Shown here in pieces: positions 61,725 through 64,000 of a stretch of 64,000 nt of DNA. A program made the position numbers and the translations under genes. A model generated the notes under the pieces. That model made no database searches and was not told the origin of the DNA. It was given only the letters and a program-made list of their open reading frames with translations. This DNA is from Rhodoferax sp. OV413 (GTDB taxonomy: Bacteria; Pseudomonadota; Gammaproteobacteria; Burkholderiales; Burkholderiaceae_C): the NCBI RefSeq assembly GCF_900104385.1, contig NZ_FNJA01000003.1, positions 124,001-188,000 of the forward strand, read 5' to 3'. Every line of letters begins with the position of its first letter. Within the stretch, counting starts at the first letter, position 1.

Positions 61725-62522
61725 ATGATGTCCAGCATCAGCAGTGTCAGCAACAGCAGCAGCGCATGGGCCGCAGCCAACGCCCCGCGCAGCGGCAACA
61801 AAGACAAATTGTTTGCCAAGGTCGATGCGGACAGCAGTGGCGGCGTCGATAGCGGCGAGCTGCAAACCCTGCTCGACAAGGTGTCGGAACGCACCGGCAT
61901 CACCAACACCAATACCGCTGCGGGCCTGATGACGCAGCTCGACAGCAATGGCGACGGCAGCCTGAATGCCGACGAACTGGTCAACGGCATCACCAGCATC
62001 GTGCCCCTGCCGTCCACCATGGAATTCGCCCAGACCCGGGCCAGCAACGACAGCTTCGCCAGCCTGGATACCGACGGCGACGGCAAGCTGACCGAAGCTG
62101 AGTTCGGTGCCGGCCGCCCGCAAGGCGCCGGTGGCCCGCCTCCCGCCGGCCCGCCACCGAGCAGCAGTACCGACACAAGCACCTACGACCCGTTGGACAC
62201 CAACAAAGACGGGATCGTCTCGGCCGCCGAAGCCGCCGCCGGCGCCGCCAGCGGCACGACCAGCGCCACCGGCACCCTGGAAGCCCTGCTGCAGGCCATC
62301 GACAGCAACCAGGACGGCCAGCTCAGCGACAGCGAGATCGACACCCTGGCCCAGCAGGTCGACAGCGCCATGGAAACCCTGCAAAAAGCCTCCGCCAGCA
62401 GCAATGGCTCGGACAGCATCGACCTGAACCAGCTGGCCCAGCAACTGCTCAAGCAGTACACCAGCATGGCTGCGGGCAGCGCCAGCACCGCCACCGGCTC
62501 CACCGTCAGCGTTACAGCATAA
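61725..62522 (+). CDS. EF-hand calcium-binding protein (five EF-hand loops; XopAW-like)
   Basis: The 265-residue protein has canonical EF-hand loops at 34-45 (DADSSGGVDSGE), 73-84 (DSNGDGSLNADE), 115-126 (DTDGDGKLTEAE), 158-169 (DTNKDGIVSAAE) and 193-204 (DSNQDGQLSDSE). A Gly/Pro-rich linker lies at 130-146. There is no signal peptide; the Ser/Asn-rich start (MMSSISSVSNSSSAWAAANA) resembles that of XopAW-type calcium-binding effectors from Xanthomonas. Effector status here is not supported by any secretion locus. It could be a cytoplasmic or non-classically secreted calcium sensor linked to the divergent two-component system. Confidence 0.82.
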   Translation: MMSSISSVSNSSSAWAAANAPRSGNKDKLFAKVDADSSGGVDSGELQTLLDKVSERTGITNTNTAAGLMTQLDSNGDGSLNADELVNGITSIVPLPSTMEFAQTRASNDSFASLDTDGDGKLTEAEFGAGRPQGAGGPPPAGPPPSSSTDTSTYDPLDTNKDGIVSAAEAAAGAASGTTSATGTLEALLQAIDSNQDGQLSDSEIDTLAQQVDSAMETLQKASASSNGSDSIDLNQLAQQLLKQYTSMAAGSASTATGSTVSVTA

Positions 62523-62523
62523 G

Positions 62524-62582
62524 AACAGGCTCTGGCGCTCATTTAATCTGCGCGACCAGCTACATATTCAATAGCATTGATG
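62524..62582 (-). repeat. Dispersed ~60 bp repeat, copy 10, after the EF-hand gene
   Basis: The reverse strand reads ATGCTATTGAATATGTAGCT, then GGTCGCGCAGATTAAATGAGCGC (given in parts: GGTCGCGCAG and AATGAGCGCCAGA) and GCCTGTTCTT. It sits 2 bp after the EF-hand stop and may act as its terminator. Confidence 0.65.
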
Positions 62583-62643
62583 GCGACGGGCACGCCACGG
62601 GTAGTCGCCCGTGTGCGGCCGTGTTACAGCTACCATCGCGGCT

Positions 62644-63690
62644 ATGACCGAGACCTCGCCGCCCGCCCAGCCCACCCCGCCCGCCGAACGCAAGCGGCGC
62701 AGCGCCAGCGTCACAGTGAACGACGTGGCCCTGCTGGCCGGCATTTCGGCGATGACGGTTTCGCGCGCCATCAACACCCCGGACCGGCTGCCGCCCGCCA
62801 CCCTGGCCAAAGTGCAAGCCGCCATCGCCGCCACCGGCTATGTGCCGAATCTGCTGGCCGGCGGGCTGCGCTCCAACAAAAGCCGGCTCGTCGCGGCCCT
62901 GGTGCCCACCCTGGTCAGCCCGGTGTTCAATGAAACCGTCCAAGCCCTGACCTCGGCGCTGCGCGGCTATGGCTACCAGCTGATGCTGGGCCAAAGCGGC
63001 TATGCCGAACCGCTGGAGGACGAACTGCTGGGCGCCATCATCGGCCGCCGGCCGGACGGCATAGTGCTGACCGGCGTGGTGCACTCCGCCGAGGCGCGGC
63101 GCCGGTTGCTGGCGTCTGGCATTCCCGTAGTGGAAACCTGGGACCTGAGCCCCGAGCCCATCGACATGCTGGTCGGCTTCTCGCACAGCGCAGTGGCCGA
63201 GGCCGTATGCCGGCACCTGCATGCGCACGGCCGGCGCCGGCTGGCGGTGATCAGCGGCGACGACGAACGCGCGCAACGCCGCAGCCAGGCCTTTGTCGCC
63301 ACCGCCCTCAGCCTGGGTTTGGCCGAGCCGCTGGTCCAGCAAGTGCCCGCCCCCACCACCCTGGGCAGTGGCCGCAGCGCTCTGCGGGCCCTGCGGGCCC
63401 AGAGCACCGATTTCGACGCGGTGTTCTGCAGCTCCGACATGCTGGCCCTGGGTGTGCTAACCGAAGCCCAGGTGCTGGGCATCGCCGTGCCCACAGAATT
63501 GGCGGTCATGGGCTTTGGCGACCTGGATTTTGCCCGGGACCTGCACCCCGCACTCACCACCGTGCGCATAGACGGCACGCAGATCGGCATTGAGGCCGCA
63601 CGCTGCATCGTCGACCGCGTCGAAGGCCGCGCCATCCCCCAGCACACCATCGATATCGGCTTCACGATCATCGAACGCGCCAGCGTTTAG
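62644..63690 (+). CDS. LacI family transcriptional regulator (GntR/IdnR-like)
   Basis: The 348-residue protein has an N-terminal LacI HTH (about 24-75; VTVNDVALLAGISAMTVSRA, then NTPDRLPPATLAKVQAAIAA) and a periplasmic-binding-protein-like effector domain (about 80-340), typical of sugar or sugar-acid repressors. Likely targets are the palindromes at 63742-63773 before the next gene. The ligand is unknown; resemblance to gluconate repressors is loose. Confidence 0.88.
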   Translation: MTETSPPAQPTPPAERKRRSASVTVNDVALLAGISAMTVSRAINTPDRLPPATLAKVQAAIAATGYVPNLLAGGLRSNKSRLVAALVPTLVSPVFNETVQALTSALRGYGYQLMLGQSGYAEPLEDELLGAIIGRRPDGIVLTGVVHSAEARRRLLASGIPVVETWDLSPEPIDMLVGFSHSAVAEAVCRHLHAHGRRRLAVISGDDERAQRRSQAFVATALSLGLAEPLVQQVPAPTTLGSGRSALRALRAQSTDFDAVFCSSDMLALGVLTEAQVLGIAVPTELAVMGFGDLDFARDLHPALTTVRIDGTQIGIEAARCIVDRVEGRAIPQHTIDIGFTIIERASV

Positions 63691-63741
63691 GCCGCAGGGC
63701 CACCTAGGGATACCTCTAAGTCATTTGCATTGACTCTCAAA

Positions 63742-63773
63742 TTGTTAACGATAACAATAAAAGTTAACGTTAC
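63742..63773. promoter_or_regulatory. LacI-type operator palindromes before the terminal gene
   Basis: TTGTTAACGATAACAA (63742-63757) is a 6-4-6 inverted repeat with the central CG seen in LacI/GalR operators. GTTAACGTTAC (63763-63773) is a second, shorter dyad with CG at its centre. Both lie 70-100 bp before the ATG at 63841, next to the LacI-family gene. Confidence 0.6.
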
Positions 63774-63840
63774 CAAATTAAGAGTTCGACACAAGTCCCA
63801 CTCCTGCTTTGGGTTCCGCTTTCACAACCAGGAGACAAAA

Positions 63841-64000
63841 ATGCGTCAAAAGCTGCGGCCCGTTTCACACCGTCCATCGTCCAACAAGAGCCGAGGGCAA
63901 ATACTGAGCCCCCGTAAAACTGCACTCGCCCTGGCCCTGGGGACAGCTCTGGCTGTTGGACTCGTCGCCTGTGGCGGCTCCGACAGCTACAACGGCAATG
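63841..64000 (+). CDS. Lipoprotein or exported protein, N-terminus only (runs off the right edge)
   Basis: The frame starts at ATG 63841 with a good AGGAG site and is open to the edge. It has a basic N-terminal region of about 30 residues, a hydrophobic stretch (ALALALGTALAVGLV) and a lipobox VACGG with Cys at about residue 45, then GSDSYNGN. This is a lipoprotein signal with an unusually long n-region. It lies behind LacI-type operators. Too little is present to name a function. Confidence 0.7.
   Translation, partial: MRQKLRPVSHRPSSNKSRGQILSPRKTALALALGTALAVGLVACGGSDSYNGN

Noticed and set aside
61725-62522. Firm call as a type III effector
   Set aside because: Only the EF-hand content and Ser-rich start resemble XopAW; no secretion genes or regulatory box are visible.
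1-64000. CRISPR array, tRNA or rRNA gene
   Set aside because: No regularly spaced direct repeats, tRNA cloverleaf or rRNA sequence was noticed; the repeats seen are dispersed and palindromic.

Overview
The window reads as a piece of a high-GC betaproteobacterial chromosome, most likely from the Comamonadaceae (Burkholderiales, Rhodoferax/Acidovorax/Polaromonas-like). The grounds are the gene families (DUF2782 plus type-2 thrB plus a BPSS1780-like membrane protein, PhoX with a Tat signal, NodT-type outer membrane factors, MHS transporters) and about eleven copies of a degenerate ~60 bp repeat (GCTAT...ATAGCTG...GCGC...GCGC...AGGC) that I associate with this family. The taxonomy is inference; no rRNA or tRNA gene was seen. 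Coding density is high, and both edges cut genes.

Layout. 1-4995: a catabolic locus on the minus strand with a two-part FAD/[2Fe-2S] amine or opine-type dehydrogenase (partial) and a PotABC-like ABC importer, with a divergent IclR regulator and operator-like palindromes. 5135-7332: a secreted DUF4019 protein, a glutathione S-transferase, an FmdB zinc ribbon and a ZIP metal transporter. 7436-7705: a 270 bp palindromic mobile element (copy 1). 7856-12256: a PAS-GGDEF diguanylate cyclase and DNA polymerase I. 12348-16213: an iron-siderophore/haem-type ABC importer in one tightly overlapping operon; its likely outer-membrane partner, a TonB-dependent receptor, lies at 19480-21603, and both have Fur-like palindromes upstream. 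Between them sit a less GC-rich pocket (HAD phosphatase, DUF4256) and a MurA-family enzyme.

21707-26157: cstA-ybdD (pyruvate/peptide uptake) divergent from a Cache-domain NarL-type two-component system. 26283-28424: an unexplained four-gene set (exported metallo-beta-lactamase-fold protein with an eroded metal site, GlcG/HbpS-like exported protein, NTF2-like protein, small acidic protein). 28536-34544: DUF3616, an EamA exporter, DinB, an MHS transporter with divergent IclR regulator, GNAT, and a small membrane protein. 34886-40582: penicillin-binding protein 1A, a quinone oxidoreductase, copy 2 of the 270 bp element, then DUF2782-thrB-BPSS1780-like.

40623-42750: an arsenic operon arsR-aqpS-arsC-arsH with an aquaporin in place of an efflux pump. 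42880-45075: PhoX. 45183-52475: an RND efflux system (SDR, pump, adaptor, TetR, outer membrane factor) with two matching TetR operator palindromes. 52529-56680: a small protein, UvrD helicase, a DUF1223-like secreted protein and a CBS-pair protein. 56735-59654: fatty acid desaturase, RsmB-type rRNA methyltransferase, DUF1653. 59642-62522: an OmpR/EnvZ-like two-component system divergent from a five-EF-hand calcium-binding protein. 62644-64000: a LacI-family regulator and the start of a lipoprotein gene behind LacI-type palindromes.

The most unusual material is repetitive DNA: the two ~97% identical 270 bp elements with nested palindromes, and copies of the ~60 bp repeat that lie in frame inside genes (aqpS, uvrD, perhaps polA) or supply start or stop codons to genes (the ZIP transporter, DinB, arsH, GNAT).
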